The notes beneath the pieces were generated by a model. That model ran no database searches. It was given only the letters and a program-made list of their open reading frames with translations, and was not told the DNA's origin. A stretch of 64,000 bases of DNA from Microbacterium flavescens (GTDB taxonomy: Bacteria; Actinomycetota; Actinomycetes; Actinomycetales; Microbacteriaceae), in contig NZ_JAFIWA010000003.1 of assembly GCF_018588945.1 (NCBI RefSeq), forward strand, positions 62,001 through 126,000, given 5' to 3'. Below are positions 42,948-55,019 of the stretch, piece by piece. The first letter of the stretch is position 1. The number at the start of each line of letters is the position of its first letter. Made by a program: the position numbers and the translations under genes.

Positions 42948-43409
42948 ATGTCGAACCCGCTCAAGAAGACCATGGTGTACCTGGGCCTCGCCGACGAGGA
43001 AGAGGTCTACGACGAGCCGGCTCCGCAGCCGCGGAACCGCAAGCCGGAGGCGATCGTGGAGAAGACTGCGCCCGTCACGCCGCTGCACCGCCCTGCCGTC
43101 GTGCGCCAGCCGACGCCGTCCGCGATCAACGAGATCCTCACGGTGCACCCGAAGCAGTACCGCGACGCGCAGGTGATCGCCGAGAACTTCCGTGACGGGA
43201 TCCCGGTCATCATCAACCTGTCGCAGATGAGCGACGCCGACGCGCGCCGCCTCATCGACTTCGCGAGCGGGCTCTCGCTGGGCCTGTACGGGCGCATCGA
43301 GCGCGTGACGAGCAAGGTCTTCCTGCTCTCGCCCGAGAACGTCGCGGTGTCCGGTGACGGCGCGGTGGCTCAGGCCGACGCGGAATCCGTTCCGTTCTCG
43401 CAGCCGTAG
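42948..43409 (+). CDS. sepF: FtsZ membrane anchor SepF
   Basis: The 153-residue protein begins [18 protein letters not shown], a membrane-binding amphipathic start, followed by a disordered linker and the SepF core ([44 protein letters not shown]). In actinobacteria it tethers FtsZ to the membrane in place of FtsA. The ATG at 42948 was chosen because GGAGG lies five bases upstream and the family N-terminus follows directly. An ATG at 42927 is in frame and follows TAACCT by eight bases, so a leaderless longer form is possible. Confidence 0.93.
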   Translation: MSNPLKKTMVYLGLADEEEVYDEPAPQPRNRKPEAIVEKTAPVTPLHRPAVVRQPTPSAINEILTVHPKQYRDAQVIAENFRDGIPVIINLSQMSDADARRLIDFASGLSLGLYGRIERVTSKVFLLSPENVAVSGDGAVAQADAESVPFSQP

Positions 43410-43412
43410 TCT
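43407..43412 (+). promoter_or_regulatory. -10 box of the YggT-family gene (leaderless type)
   Basis: TAGTCT overlaps the sepF stop codon and lies six bases before the GTG at 43419. Confidence 0.5.
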
Positions 43413-43418
43413 GGATCC

Positions 43419-43718
43419 GTGGCCGTCGTCCAACTCATCGCCTCGATCCTGAATCTGGCACTGCTCCTCTATGTCTTTCTGTTGCTCGCGCGGCTGATCA
43501 TCGATTGGATCCCGTTCTTCAATCGCGAGTGGCGCCCGAAGGGTGCGGGACTGGTTGCCGCTGAGATCGTCTACACGCTCACAGACCCGCCGATCAAGCT
43601 GTTCCGCAGGTTCATTCCTCCGCTGCGGGTCGGCGCGATCGCCATCGATTTCGGCTTCGCCCTGACGATGCTGCTGTGCTTCATCCTGCTGAGCGTCACC
43701 CGCGCCATCGCGAGCTGA
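43419..43718 (+). CDS. YggT-family membrane protein
   Basis: The 99-residue protein has two membrane segments (about 3-25 and 72-95) joined by a loop with the family motif TDPPIKLFRRFIPPLRVG. Its function is unknown, but it sits between sepF and divIVA in most Gram-positive genomes and is thought to aid division or osmotic tolerance. It starts at a GTG nine bases after the sepF stop. Confidence 0.9.
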   Translation: MAVVQLIASILNLALLLYVFLLLARLIIDWIPFFNREWRPKGAGLVAAEIVYTLTDPPIKLFRRFIPPLRVGAIAIDFGFALTMLLCFILLSVTRAIAS

Positions 43719-43770
43719 CGATCGGATCGCGGTGCACGCCGAGTGCTTCGACACTCCCAGGACCCGCGAC

Positions 43771-43776
43771 TATGCT
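43771..43776 (+). promoter_or_regulatory. -10 box of divIVA
   Basis: TATGCT, with TTCGAC about 18 bases upstream as a possible -35. The leader of about 70 bases ends with AAAGAGGAA before the ATG. Confidence 0.45.
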
Positions 43777-43852
43777 TGCTGGATACGACCAGCCGTCGGC
43801 GGGTCGTCCCCGACATCGGCCAGCGACCGGAGCGCTCGAAAGAGGAATCACC

Positions 43853-44440
43853 ATGGCATTGACCCCCGATGACGTCGTCACCAAGCAGTTCCAGCACGTC
43901 CGCTTCAAGGAGGGCTTCGACCCCGATGAGGTCGACGACTTCCTCGACGAGATCGTCGTGGAGTGGCGCAAGGCCCTCGCCGAGAACGAGGAGCTTAAGG
44001 CCAAGCTGGCTGCCTACGAGTCGGGTTCCGCCCCCGCTCCCGCCCGTGCCGCCGAGCCGGTCGCCGCTCCGGCGCCGAGCCCGGTCCCGGCCGCCGCCGA
44101 GGGCGCGCCCAGCGGCGCCGCCAGCGCCGGCATCATCGAGCTCGCGCAGCGCCTGCACGACGAGCACGTCGCCGAAGGCCGCGCCCAGCGCGACCAGCTC
44201 ATCGCCGATGCGAAGTCCCAGGCCGCTCAGATCGTGTCCGAGGCTGAGTCGCGCGGCCGCGACGAGGTCGCCAAGCTCGACCGCGAGCGCGCACAGCTCG
44301 AGACTCGCATCTCCGAGCTCCGCAACTTCGAGCGCGATTACCGCGCCCAGCTGCGCAGCTACATCGAAGGCCAGCTCCGCGACCTCGAGACCACGGCCTC
44401 CTCGTCCGGCTCGACGCCGGTCTCGGCCATCGGCCTCTAG
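43853..44440 (+). CDS. divIVA: polar growth protein DivIVA / Wag31
   Basis: The 195-residue protein has the conserved membrane-binding N-terminus TPDDVVTKQFQHVRFKEG with a coiled coil (DEVDDFLDEIVVEWRKALAE), an Ala/Pro-rich linker (about 58-85) and a second coiled coil (90-180). It marks negatively curved membrane at poles and septa and recruits elongation enzymes; in mycobacteria it is phosphorylated by Ser/Thr kinases. It is shorter than mycobacterial Wag31. Confidence 0.94.
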   Translation: MALTPDDVVTKQFQHVRFKEGFDPDEVDDFLDEIVVEWRKALAENEELKAKLAAYESGSAPAPARAAEPVAAPAPSPVPAAAEGAPSGAASAGIIELAQRLHDEHVAEGRAQRDQLIADAKSQAAQIVSEAESRGRDEVAKLDRERAQLETRISELRNFERDYRAQLRSYIEGQLRDLETTASSSGSTPVSAIGL

Positions 44441-44449
44441 GCCCGCCTT

Positions 44450-45046
44450 TTGACAGACAGGCCTCCCCTTCGCCAGGCGGCGGCCGGCGCCATCATCGCG
44501 GTTCTCGCGGTGGTGGTGCTGGCCGCCGACCAGTTCACCAAGCAGCTCGCCCTCGACAACCTGCCCTACGAGCAGCCGGTTCCCGTCTTCGGCGACTTCC
44601 TGATCTTCTACCTCGTCCGCAATCCCGGCGCCGCCTTCTCGCTCGGCGAGGGCGTCACGTGGATCTTCACCATCGCCCTGGCCGCCGTGGCCATCGCGAT
44701 CGTGTGGCTCGCCGCCACGCGCGTGAAGTCCAGACTGTGGGCTGTCGCCCTCGGTCTGCTGCTCGGCGGGGTCCTGGGCAATCTGACCGACCGCGCGCTG
44801 CGCGAGCCGGGCTTCCCGGTCGGCCACGTCATCGACTTCATCAACACGCCGTGGATGATGCCGGCCATCTACAACGTCGCAGACATCTTCATCGTCTCGA
44901 TGATGATCGGCGTCGCGCTGCTCGTCCTCGTCGGTCTGCACCTCGACGGCACGCGCGAGCCCCGCAAGGCAGCCGCGCAGGATGACGTCGACGCCGCCGG
45001 CGACGGAGAAGCGGATGCCGCGGCATCCGATCTCCCGAAGGCCTGA
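44450..45046 (+). CDS. lspA: lipoprotein signal peptidase
   Basis: The 198-residue integral membrane aspartic peptidase has four helices, [34 protein letters not shown] with the first catalytic Asp region, and [12 protein letters not shown] with the second. It cleaves lipoprotein signal peptides, such as those of the lipoproteins at 37890 and 59914. The C-terminal 30 residues are acidic and Ala-rich. A TTG at 44450 seems to be the start, nine bases after divIVA; no good ribosome-binding site is visible, so the start is less sure than the gene. Confidence 0.92.
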   Translation: MTDRPPLRQAAAGAIIAVLAVVVLAADQFTKQLALDNLPYEQPVPVFGDFLIFYLVRNPGAAFSLGEGVTWIFTIALAAVAIAIVWLAATRVKSRLWAVALGLLLGGVLGNLTDRALREPGFPVGHVIDFINTPWMMPAIYNVADIFIVSMMIGVALLVLVGLHLDGTREPRKAAAQDDVDAAGDGEADAAASDLPKA

Positions 45047-45047
45047 C

Positions 45048-45968
45048 GTGGAGTCGCGCAGCCTTCCCGTCCCCGACGGCCTGGACGGCACGCGGGTCGA
45101 CGCCGCCCTCGCCAAGATGCTGGGGTTCTCGCGCACGTTCGCGGCCGAGGTCGCCGACGCCGGTGGCGTCACGATGGACGGACGCACCCTCGCGAAGTCC
45201 GACAAGCTGCGCGGCGGCGCCTGGCTCGACGTCTCCTGGGCGCCGAAGGAGGAACCGCGAGTCGTTCCCATGGCCGTCCCCGACCTCGGAATCGTCTACG
45301 ACGACGACGACATGGTGGTCGTCGACAAGCCCGCGGGCGTGGCCGCTCACCCCTCGCTCGGCTGGGAGGGCCCAACCGTCCTGGGTGCGCTGGCGGCAGG
45401 CGGCTATCGGATCGCCACCACCGGCGCCGCTGAGCGCCAGGGCGTCGTGCATCGCCTCGACGTCGGGACCAGCGGGCTCATGGTGGTCGCGAAGTCGGAG
45501 CATGCGTACACCGTGCTCAAGCGCGCCTTCAAGGAGCGCGAGGTCGACAAGATCTACCACGCCGTCGTGCAGGGGCACCCCGACCCGCTTGCCGGCACGA
45601 TCGACGCCCCGATCGGCCGTCACCCCAGCCACTCGTGGAAGTTCGCGGTGATCCCCGACGGCAAGGACTCCGTCACGCACTACGAGACGCTCGAGGCGTT
45701 TCCGCGCGCGTCCCTCCTCGAGATCCATCTCGAGACCGGCCGCACGCATCAGATCCGCGTCCACATGGCCGCGCATCGGCACCCGTGCGTGGGTGATCCG
45801 CTGTATGGGGGCGACCCGACGCTCGCCGCACGGCTGGGGCTCACCCGCCAGTGGCTCCACGCCCACCAGCTGTCGTTCGCCCACCCGTCGTCGGGGGAGT
45901 GGGTCTCGTTCGAGTCGCCCTATCCCGCCGACCTCGCGCACGCTCTCGAGGTGCTGCGCGGCGACTGA
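45048..45968 (+). CDS. rluD: 23S rRNA pseudouridine synthase, RluD family
   Basis: The 306-residue protein has an N-terminal S4-like domain ([21 protein letters not shown]), the catalytic [16 protein letters not shown] with the active Asp, and [18 protein letters not shown]. It converts uridines to pseudouridine in rRNA, most likely in helix 69 of 23S. The GTG start lies one base past the lspA stop, so the two are co-translated. Confidence 0.94.
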   Translation: MESRSLPVPDGLDGTRVDAALAKMLGFSRTFAAEVADAGGVTMDGRTLAKSDKLRGGAWLDVSWAPKEEPRVVPMAVPDLGIVYDDDDMVVVDKPAGVAAHPSLGWEGPTVLGALAAGGYRIATTGAAERQGVVHRLDVGTSGLMVVAKSEHAYTVLKRAFKEREVDKIYHAVVQGHPDPLAGTIDAPIGRHPSHSWKFAVIPDGKDSVTHYETLEAFPRASLLEIHLETGRTHQIRVHMAAHRHPCVGDPLYGGDPTLAARLGLTRQWLHAHQLSFAHPSSGEWVSFESPYPADLAHALEVLRGD

Positions 45969-46002
45969 TGCGCGTGTCGCAGGCCGGTGCCAGGCTGATG
46001 CG

Positions 46003-46578
46003 GTGACGAAGTCGATCGAGGTGGTGCCGGCCGTGACGTTCGCCGACGTGCGCACGATGGTCGGTCCGAAGCGGCCCGACGCCGATGTCTGCTGGTGCCT
46101 CAGCTACCGCGTGCCGGGCAAGGAGAACCTCTCGCTCCATCGAGAGGCCCGCGGCGAGCGGGTGCGCGAGCTCATGAAGGAAGGCCCGCCCGGAGTGCTG
46201 GCCTACGACGGCGACGAGGTCGTCGGCTGGGCCGCCGTCCATCCGCGCGCCGACACGGCGTTCGCAACCAACCGCAAGATCCCGCATGTCGACGACCTCG
46301 ACGTCTGGAGCGTGTGGTGCATCCGCGTGCGTCCGGGTCATCGCGGTGAGGGCATCTCGCATGCGCTGCTCGACGGCGCCGTCACGTTCGCGAAGAAGAA
46401 CGGTGCCCCCGCGATCGAGGGCTATCCCGTCGACAATCGGGGCGAGAAGGTCGACCTCACGATGGCGTACGTCGGCACGAAGAAGCTGTTCGAGAAGGCC
46501 GGCTTCCGCAAGGCCGCCGACACCCACTCGGTGCTGAACGGCTTCCCGCGCGTGCTCATGCGGCTCGACCTGCGCTGA
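46003..46578 (+). CDS. GNAT-family acetyltransferase
   Basis: The 191-residue protein has the GNAT acetyl-CoA loop in CIRVRPGHRGEGISHALL and the C-terminal KLFEKAGFRKAADT. The first third holds an unusual VCWCLSYRVPG with paired cysteines, seen in a subgroup of actinobacterial GNAT proteins. Substrate unknown. It stands alone between rluD and a sigma-factor gene. Confidence 0.85.
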   Translation: MTKSIEVVPAVTFADVRTMVGPKRPDADVCWCLSYRVPGKENLSLHREARGERVRELMKEGPPGVLAYDGDEVVGWAAVHPRADTAFATNRKIPHVDDLDVWSVWCIRVRPGHRGEGISHALLDGAVTFAKKNGAPAIEGYPVDNRGEKVDLTMAYVGTKKLFEKAGFRKAADTHSVLNGFPRVLMRLDLR

Positions 46579-46693
46579 GGCGGAGCAGGGCTTCCCGCGG
46601 TGCGCGGTCCCGGCCGGTCTCGCCGAGTCCCTGCGGAGCGTCGAATCACGCACCCCATATGAACCGGGAACGGCGAATCGGACAATACTCAGT

Positions 46694-47299
46694 GTGACCA
46701 ACGACGCCGACATCATCCGGCTCTCCCTGGATCGACCAGCGGAGTTCGCCGAGATCTTCGTGCGTCACGCCAAGCCGGTCGGTGCGTTCGCCGCCCGTCG
46801 CGTGGGACGCAACGCAGCGCAGGACGTCCTCAGCGAGACGTTCCTCATCGCGTTCCGCCGGCGGGGCTCGTTCGACACCGACACCTGGGAGTCGGCGCGT
46901 CCGTGGCTGCTCGGCATCGCGTCTCGCGTGGCAGGCAAGCACTTCCGAGACGAGGCTGCGCAGTGGCGGGCCTTCGCTGCCGAGTCGCGAAGCGGCGCTA
47001 CGTCGTCTGACGGTGCGCTGGACGCGGCCGGCGAGCGCTTGGATGCCGCAGCCTCGGTGCGCCTCCTCGCACCACTCATCGCCGGTCTGCCGCGTCGCGA
47101 CCGCGACACGCTTCTGCTGTATGCCTGGGGCAACCTCACGTACGAGGAGATCGGGCAGGCACTCGGAGTGCCGACGGGAACCGTGCGCTCACGGCTGCAT
47201 CGCGTGCGGCAGAAGCTCACCGAGGGAGTCGGCGCTGTCGCAGCCGACGGGGACAGCACGGGAGGTGGGATCGATGGACGTGTGGGAACTCGTGCGTGA
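46694..47299 (+). CDS. RNA polymerase sigma factor, ECF type
   Basis: The 201-residue protein has sigma region 2 (FAEIFVRHAKPVGAFAARRVG, AQDVLSETFLIAFRRR, WLLGIASRVAGKHFRDEA) and region 4 (LPRRDRDTLLLYAWGNLTYEE, GVPTGTVRSRLHRVRQKL). Regions 1.1 and 3 are missing, as in ECF factors. It probably responds to an envelope signal through the membrane protein encoded next, whose gene overlaps this one by 26 bases. I could not define its target promoter with confidence. Confidence 0.9.
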   Translation: MTNDADIIRLSLDRPAEFAEIFVRHAKPVGAFAARRVGRNAAQDVLSETFLIAFRRRGSFDTDTWESARPWLLGIASRVAGKHFRDEAAQWRAFAAESRSGATSSDGALDAAGERLDAAASVRLLAPLIAGLPRRDRDTLLLYAWGNLTYEEIGQALGVPTGTVRSRLHRVRQKLTEGVGAVAADGDSTGGGIDGRVGTRA

Positions 47300-48398
47300 A
47301 GTCGGCCGTGACGTCGAGCTCGACGAGCAGAGCGAACGAGCAGCGGAGCGGATGCTGCGACAGGCGATCGCGGGCGAGAGCGCACGCAAGCGCCGGTTCC
47401 GCTGGGCGCTCGGCGGCGGAATCGGAGGGGCCGTGCTCGCGGGAGCCGCGGCGACGACCATCGCCGTGTCGATGCTGAACTCGACCCCGCCGGTCGTGCA
47501 GCCGTCACCCGACGCCGGCGTGCGGCAGACGCCCGTCGTCACCGTCGAACCGGCTCCGGAGCCGAGCCCCTCCGAGCCGACGCCGTCCGCACCCACGGCG
47601 CAGGACGTCTTGGAGGATGCCGCGGCGCTGGCAGCCTCGTCGGCGGGATCGGTGATGGCGGACGGAAGGTACCTGCGGGTCGAGCACACGATCGAGCAGC
47701 TCGTCCTCTTCGCGGAGGACGCCCCGGAGAGCCCCTACAACGCCGGCCGTGAGACGGCGACCGCCGCCTGGGTGTCGACGGGGACGTGGGTGCAGTACAT
47801 CCCCGCTGACAGGTCCGGGGAGTGGGTTCGCGTGTTCGAGCCGGAGCGCGAGATCACGGGCCGGTTCGGGGCGGCGACCGATGAGCTGATCGAGCAGTGG
47901 CTCGGAGACAGCGGAGTCGCCGAGCAGATCGTGCACCGCGTGCAGGGCGGAACGGTCGAGTCCTTCGAAGGGGAGGTGCTCCCCGGGTCGGATGCGTACT
48001 TCGCAGAGATGCCCGAGGACCCGGCTGCGCTCCTGCAGTGGAACCGGGACAGGGTCGGAGGGGCGAACCTCTCCGCTGACGAGCCGGTCGACGCCGCGGT
48101 GGTGATCATGCTCATCCAGGATCTCGAGATGAACGCCGCCCCGCCGGTGCTGCGAGCGGCGATGTTCCGCGCACTCGGGATGGTGCCGGGCGCCGAGATG
48201 GTCGCTTCCGGCCCGTCGACGTCGACCATCGCGTACGTCTTCTCCGGCGGCCGTCGCGAGACGCTGACCATCGACACGACGACGGGCCTCGTGACGTCGC
48301 GGTCGACCACGCTCGGGCCCGGTTCCGGGGTGGTGCCCGAATCGATTCCGGACTACTCGTACACCACCGCGATCACGGTGGTGGAAGAGGCGCCCTGA
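47274..48398 (+). CDS. membrane-anchored partner of the sigma factor (CU044_5270-like)
   Basis: The 374-residue protein has a cytoplasmic N-terminus (1-45, MDVWELVREVGRDVELDEQ), one membrane helix (about 46-68), a Pro/Ser/Thr-rich linker and a large extracytoplasmic domain (about 115-374). The layout and 26-base overlap with the sigma gene suggest an anti-sigma factor or sensor. The zinc-binding HxxxCxxC motif of ZAS anti-sigma factors is missing. The outer domain resembles the CU044_5270 family, whose function is unknown. Confidence 0.75.
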   Translation: MDVWELVREVGRDVELDEQSERAAERMLRQAIAGESARKRRFRWALGGGIGGAVLAGAAATTIAVSMLNSTPPVVQPSPDAGVRQTPVVTVEPAPEPSPSEPTPSAPTAQDVLEDAAALAASSAGSVMADGRYLRVEHTIEQLVLFAEDAPESPYNAGRETATAAWVSTGTWVQYIPADRSGEWVRVFEPEREITGRFGAATDELIEQWLGDSGVAEQIVHRVQGGTVESFEGEVLPGSDAYFAEMPEDPAALLQWNRDRVGGANLSADEPVDAAVVIMLIQDLEMNAAPPVLRAAMFRALGMVPGAEMVASGPSTSTIAYVFSGGRRETLTIDTTTGLVTSRSTTLGPGSGVVPESIPDYSYTTAITVVEEAP

Positions 48399-48416
48399 CC
48401 CCGCGCGCGACCGCAA

Positions 48417-48443
48417 GCTTCACCTTCGAGTGGAGGGTGAAGC
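48417..48443 (+). terminator. hairpin after the sigma operon
   Basis: GCTTCACC (48417-48424) pairs with GGTGAAGC (48436-48443) around an 11-base loop, 18 bases past the stop codon. No T-tract follows. Confidence 0.55.
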
Positions 48444-48504
48444 GACTCCTCCGTCCGATCGGCTGAGCCGCGGCGTGCGGCACCGAGGTGTCGGCGGCGC
48501 TCGT

Positions 48505-48510
48505 TAGGCT
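48505..48510 (+). promoter_or_regulatory. -10 box of dnaE (leaderless type)
   Basis: TAGGCT six bases before the dnaE GTG. Confidence 0.6.
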
Positions 48511-48516
48511 CGATCC

Positions 48517-52035
<3,519 letters not shown>

Positions 52036-52120
52036 CGGCATCCCATCTCATTTCCGTCTCATGAGGCGTGAGTAGCATGAAATCGACGTATGCCGCCGTG
52101 TGCGGCCGGAAGGGAACATC

Positions 52121-53134
52121 GTGACCGACGATCAGCTGGCTGGGGAATTCCACGCCGATGCAGAGCAGAACCACCACGAGGAGCCGCCCCAGTACGGGGT
52201 CGGTCCGTTCTCGATCCGCGAGGTCGCGCTCGTCGGGGTGTGGCTGATCGCGTTCGTCGTCTCGTTCTTCTCGATCGATGAAGGACGATTCAACTCGGTC
52301 TGGACGGCGAGCATCCTCTGGATCCTCTCGATCGGCGTGCCTACTGTCGCCGTGTTCCTCATCGTCCTGCGCCGTCTCTCGCCGACCGGCATCCGTCGCG
52401 TCGGTTCGTTGGGCATCGACCAGTTCGCCTCCGTGGCATTCTCGGTGGCGTCGATCGTGTGGCTGCAGCTCGTCTGGGAGACCGTCGCGTTCGCCATGGA
52501 CAGCGGCCGCTGGGTGCGCACGTGGGTCATCTGGGTCGAGCTCGTCCTCATGCTCATCGGCGTCGTGCTGACGGTGTTCGCGCCGCTCCTGCCGTCGATC
52601 GGCCAGGACTTCCGCGGCCGCCCCGAGATCCCCGCCCACCGCAACGCCCGTCAGATCCGCCCGATCTCGCCGCGCCCCGCCGCGCCGCGGGCCCAGGCGC
52701 CCGAGAGCGCCGGGTTCGGCGACTACGCACCTCCGGCGGCCCAGCCGGCGTCCGCTCCCGGCGCGGCTGGCTACGACGCTCACGAGCCCGCGACCGCGAC
52801 GACCGTCTTCGAGCCGGCGCAGACGCGCGACACCTTCGAACCCGTCGAGGCCCAGGCCGGCGCCGAGTCCGCCACGGCTCAGCCCGCGACAGCTGAGCCC
52901 GTTGCGGAGGCCGCGTCCGAGCCGGTGGCCGAGCCGGCCCCGCGCCATCAGGCGTTCTGGGCCCTCGTGCCCGAGGAGCGCGACGTCGTCGACGAGATCG
53001 GCATTCCGGTGTTCCGCATCGGCCCGACCGCGTGGGCGCTCGTGATCGAAGACCGCGGCGACACGTTCGTGGTGCGCCACGAGGACGGCCGCATCGGCTA
53101 CCTGCGCGACGTCTCCGGCGTCACCCGCGGCTGA
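52121..53134 (+). CDS. four-helix membrane protein of unknown function
   Basis: The 337-residue protein has four predicted membrane helices in the first half (about 31-50, 59-82, 99-120, 128-152), a Pro/Ala-rich disordered region (180-280) and a small C-terminal domain (FWALVPEERDVVDEIGIPVF, TFVVRHEDGRIGYLRDVSG). I do not recognise a named family; similar proteins lie between dnaE and hisD in Microbacteriaceae. It begins at a GTG with GGAAGGGA upstream; TAGCAT at 52073-52078 is a possible -10 box. Confidence 0.75.
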   Translation: MTDDQLAGEFHADAEQNHHEEPPQYGVGPFSIREVALVGVWLIAFVVSFFSIDEGRFNSVWTASILWILSIGVPTVAVFLIVLRRLSPTGIRRVGSLGIDQFASVAFSVASIVWLQLVWETVAFAMDSGRWVRTWVIWVELVLMLIGVVLTVFAPLLPSIGQDFRGRPEIPAHRNARQIRPISPRPAAPRAQAPESAGFGDYAPPAAQPASAPGAAGYDAHEPATATTVFEPAQTRDTFEPVEAQAGAESATAQPATAEPVAEAASEPVAEPAPRHQAFWALVPEERDVVDEIGIPVFRIGPTAWALVIEDRGDTFVVRHEDGRIGYLRDVSGVTRG

Positions 53135-53147
53135 TCTCCCGCACGTC

Positions 53148-53183
53148 GCTCTTCGCCGGGTCGTCCGCGACCCGGCGAAGAGC
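53148..53183. terminator. strong hairpin between the membrane-protein gene and hisD
   Basis: GCTCTTCGCCGGGTCG pairs perfectly with CGACCCGGCGAAGAGC (16 pairs) around a TCCG loop. It lies 13 bases past the upstream stop and ends 15 bases before the hisD -10 box. No T-tract follows. Confidence 0.8.
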
Positions 53184-53198
53184 ATGAAAGGCACGCGC

Positions 53199-53204
53199 TA
53201 GCGT
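53199..53204 (+). promoter_or_regulatory. -10 box of hisD (leaderless type)
   Basis: TAGCGT six bases before the hisD ATG, just past the terminator hairpin. Confidence 0.55.
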
Positions 53205-53210
53205 AGAAGT

Positions 53211-54521
53211 ATGCTCCGGACGATCGATCTTCGGGGGCGCACGCTGTCTCCCGCCGAACTCCTCGGAACGGTGCCGCGGGCGACCGCCGCACGTGAAGAG
53301 GCCCTCGCGACGGCGGCGCGCATCGTCGCCGACGTCGCCTCGCACGGCGAGACGGCGCTGCGCGACCAGGCGGAGAAGTTCGACGGGGTGACCGGCCACG
53401 ACATCCGTGTTCCCGCGTCGCACCTCGACGAGGCGCTGGAGTCGCTCGACCCGGCCGTGCGCGATGCCCTCGAGCAGGCGATCCAGCGCGTGCGTGAGGC
53501 GTCCGCGGCTCAGGTGCCCGCGCCGAGCACCACGCAGCTCGCCCCCGGCGCGCGGGTGATGCAGCGCTGGCAGCCGGTGCGGCGCGTCGGGCTGTACGTC
53601 CCCGGCGGCAAGGCGGTGTACCCGTCGAGCGTCGTCATGAACGTCGTCCCGGCGCAGGTGGCCGGCGTGACCGAGATCGCGCTCGCCTCCCCGCCGCAGC
53701 GCGAGCACGGCGGCCGCGTTCACCCTGTGATCCTCGGGGCGGCCAAGCTGCTCGGGGTCGACGAGGTCTACGCGATGGGCGGTGCCGGAGCGATCGGCGC
53801 CCTCGCACACGGCGTCGCCGTGCTCGGCCTCGATCCGGTCGATGTCGTGACCGGTCCCGGCAACAACTTCGTCGCGGCTGCCAAGCGCGCGGTGGCCGGA
53901 CTGGTGGGGACGGATGCCGAAGCCGGCGCCACCGAGATCCTCATCGTGGCCGACGACAGCGCCGACCCCCGGCTCGTGGCCGTCGACCTGATCAGCCAGG
54001 CCGAGCACGACGAGCAGGCGTCGGCGGTGCTCGTGACGGACTCGGAGAGTCTGGCCGAGGCCGTGGCCGCCGAAGTCGCGCCGCGCGCCGCAGCCACCCG
54101 TCACTCCTCCCGCATTGCGGCGGCCCTGGCAGGACCGCAGTCCGCCATCGTCCTCGTCGACGATCTCGACGCGGCGACCGCGTTCAGCAACGCCTACGCC
54201 CCCGAGCACCTCGAACTGCACCTGCGCGACCCGCGGCCCGAGCGGTTCGTGCACGCCGGTGCCGTGTTCGTCGGCGCTGACTCGCCGGTGAGCCTCGGCG
54301 ACTACCTCGCCGGCAGCAACCACGTGCTGCCGACCGGGGGGCAGGCCCGCTATTCCGCGGGGCTCTCGGCGGCGACCTTCCTGCGCCCGCAGCAGGTCAT
54401 CGAGTACGACCACTCCGCGCTCGAATCGGTGCGCGAGGCGATCGTGGTCCTGGCCGAGGCCGAGGCGCTGCCGGCGCACGGGGAGGCCGTCGTCGCGCGT
54501 TTCGAGCCGCCGGCGGGCTGA
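53211..54521 (+). CDS. hisD: histidinol dehydrogenase
   Basis: The 436-residue enzyme has VGLYVPGGKAVYPSSVVMN, the substrate- and zinc-binding GPGNNFVAAAKRAV and LISQAEHDEQA, and NAYAPEHLELHL. It performs the last two oxidations of histidine synthesis with NAD+ and Zn2+. The other his genes are not in view to the right; nrdR follows after 21 bases. Confidence 0.96.
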   Translation: MLRTIDLRGRTLSPAELLGTVPRATAAREEALATAARIVADVASHGETALRDQAEKFDGVTGHDIRVPASHLDEALESLDPAVRDALEQAIQRVREASAAQVPAPSTTQLAPGARVMQRWQPVRRVGLYVPGGKAVYPSSVVMNVVPAQVAGVTEIALASPPQREHGGRVHPVILGAAKLLGVDEVYAMGGAGAIGALAHGVAVLGLDPVDVVTGPGNNFVAAAKRAVAGLVGTDAEAGATEILIVADDSADPRLVAVDLISQAEHDEQASAVLVTDSESLAEAVAAEVAPRAAATRHSSRIAAALAGPQSAIVLVDDLDAATAFSNAYAPEHLELHLRDPRPERFVHAGAVFVGADSPVSLGDYLAGSNHVLPTGGQARYSAGLSAATFLRPQQVIEYDHSALESVREAIVVLAEAEALPAHGEAVVARFEPPAG

Positions 54522-54527
54522 CCCGCG

Positions 54528-54533
54528 TAGTCT
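54528..54533 (+). promoter_or_regulatory. -10 box of nrdR (near-leaderless)
   Basis: TAGTCT nine bases before the nrdR ATG, in the short gap after hisD. Confidence 0.45.
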
Positions 54534-54542
54534 GTCTCTGCT

Positions 54543-55019
54543 ATGCACTGTCCGTTCTGCCGCCACTCCGATTCGCGCGTCATCGACTCCCGCACCAGCG
54601 ACGACGGTCTCAGCATCCGTCGCCGTCGTCAGTGCCCGGAGTGCGGAGGCCGCTTCACGACGATCGAGACCGCCAGTCTCAACGTGATCAAGCGCTCCGG
54701 CGTGATCGAGCCCTTCAGCCGCGAGAAGGTCATGTCCGGTGTGCGCAAGGCCTGTCAGGGCCGCCCGGTGACCGAGGCCGACCTCGCCGTCCTCGCGCAG
54801 ACGGTGGAGGAGACGGTGCGCCAGACCGGCGCCTCGCAGCTCGACACCAACGAGATCGGGCTGGCGATCCTCGGCCCGCTGCGCGAGCTGGATGAGGTGG
54901 CGTACCTGCGGTTCGCGAGCGTGTACCAGGCGTTCGACTCGCTCGAGGACTTCGAGTCGGCGATCGACCAGCTCCGGGCCGATCACCAGGACCGCCGCGC
55001 GCGCAGCGTCGCCGACTAG
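54543..55019 (+). CDS. nrdR: ribonucleotide reductase repressor NrdR
   Basis: The 158-residue regulator has the N-terminal zinc ribbon ([16 protein letters not shown] and [12 protein letters not shown]) and the ATP-cone domain ([19 protein letters not shown]). It senses ATP/dATP and represses ribonucleotide reductase genes. The gene is intact: an insertion sequence has entered at its stop codon, and the TAG (55017-55019) is kept within the left copy of the target duplication. Confidence 0.96.
   Translation: MHCPFCRHSDSRVIDSRTSDDGLSIRRRRQCPECGGRFTTIETASLNVIKRSGVIEPFSREKVMSGVRKACQGRPVTEADLAVLAQTVEETVRQTGASQLDTNEIGLAILGPLRELDEVAYLRFASVYQAFDSLEDFESAIDQLRADHQDRRARSVAD

Noticed and set aside
46655..46693. 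GAACC/GGGAAC as a self-recognised promoter of the ECF sigma gene
   Set aside because: The -35-like sequences are present but no convincing -10 at the right distance; too weak to annotate.
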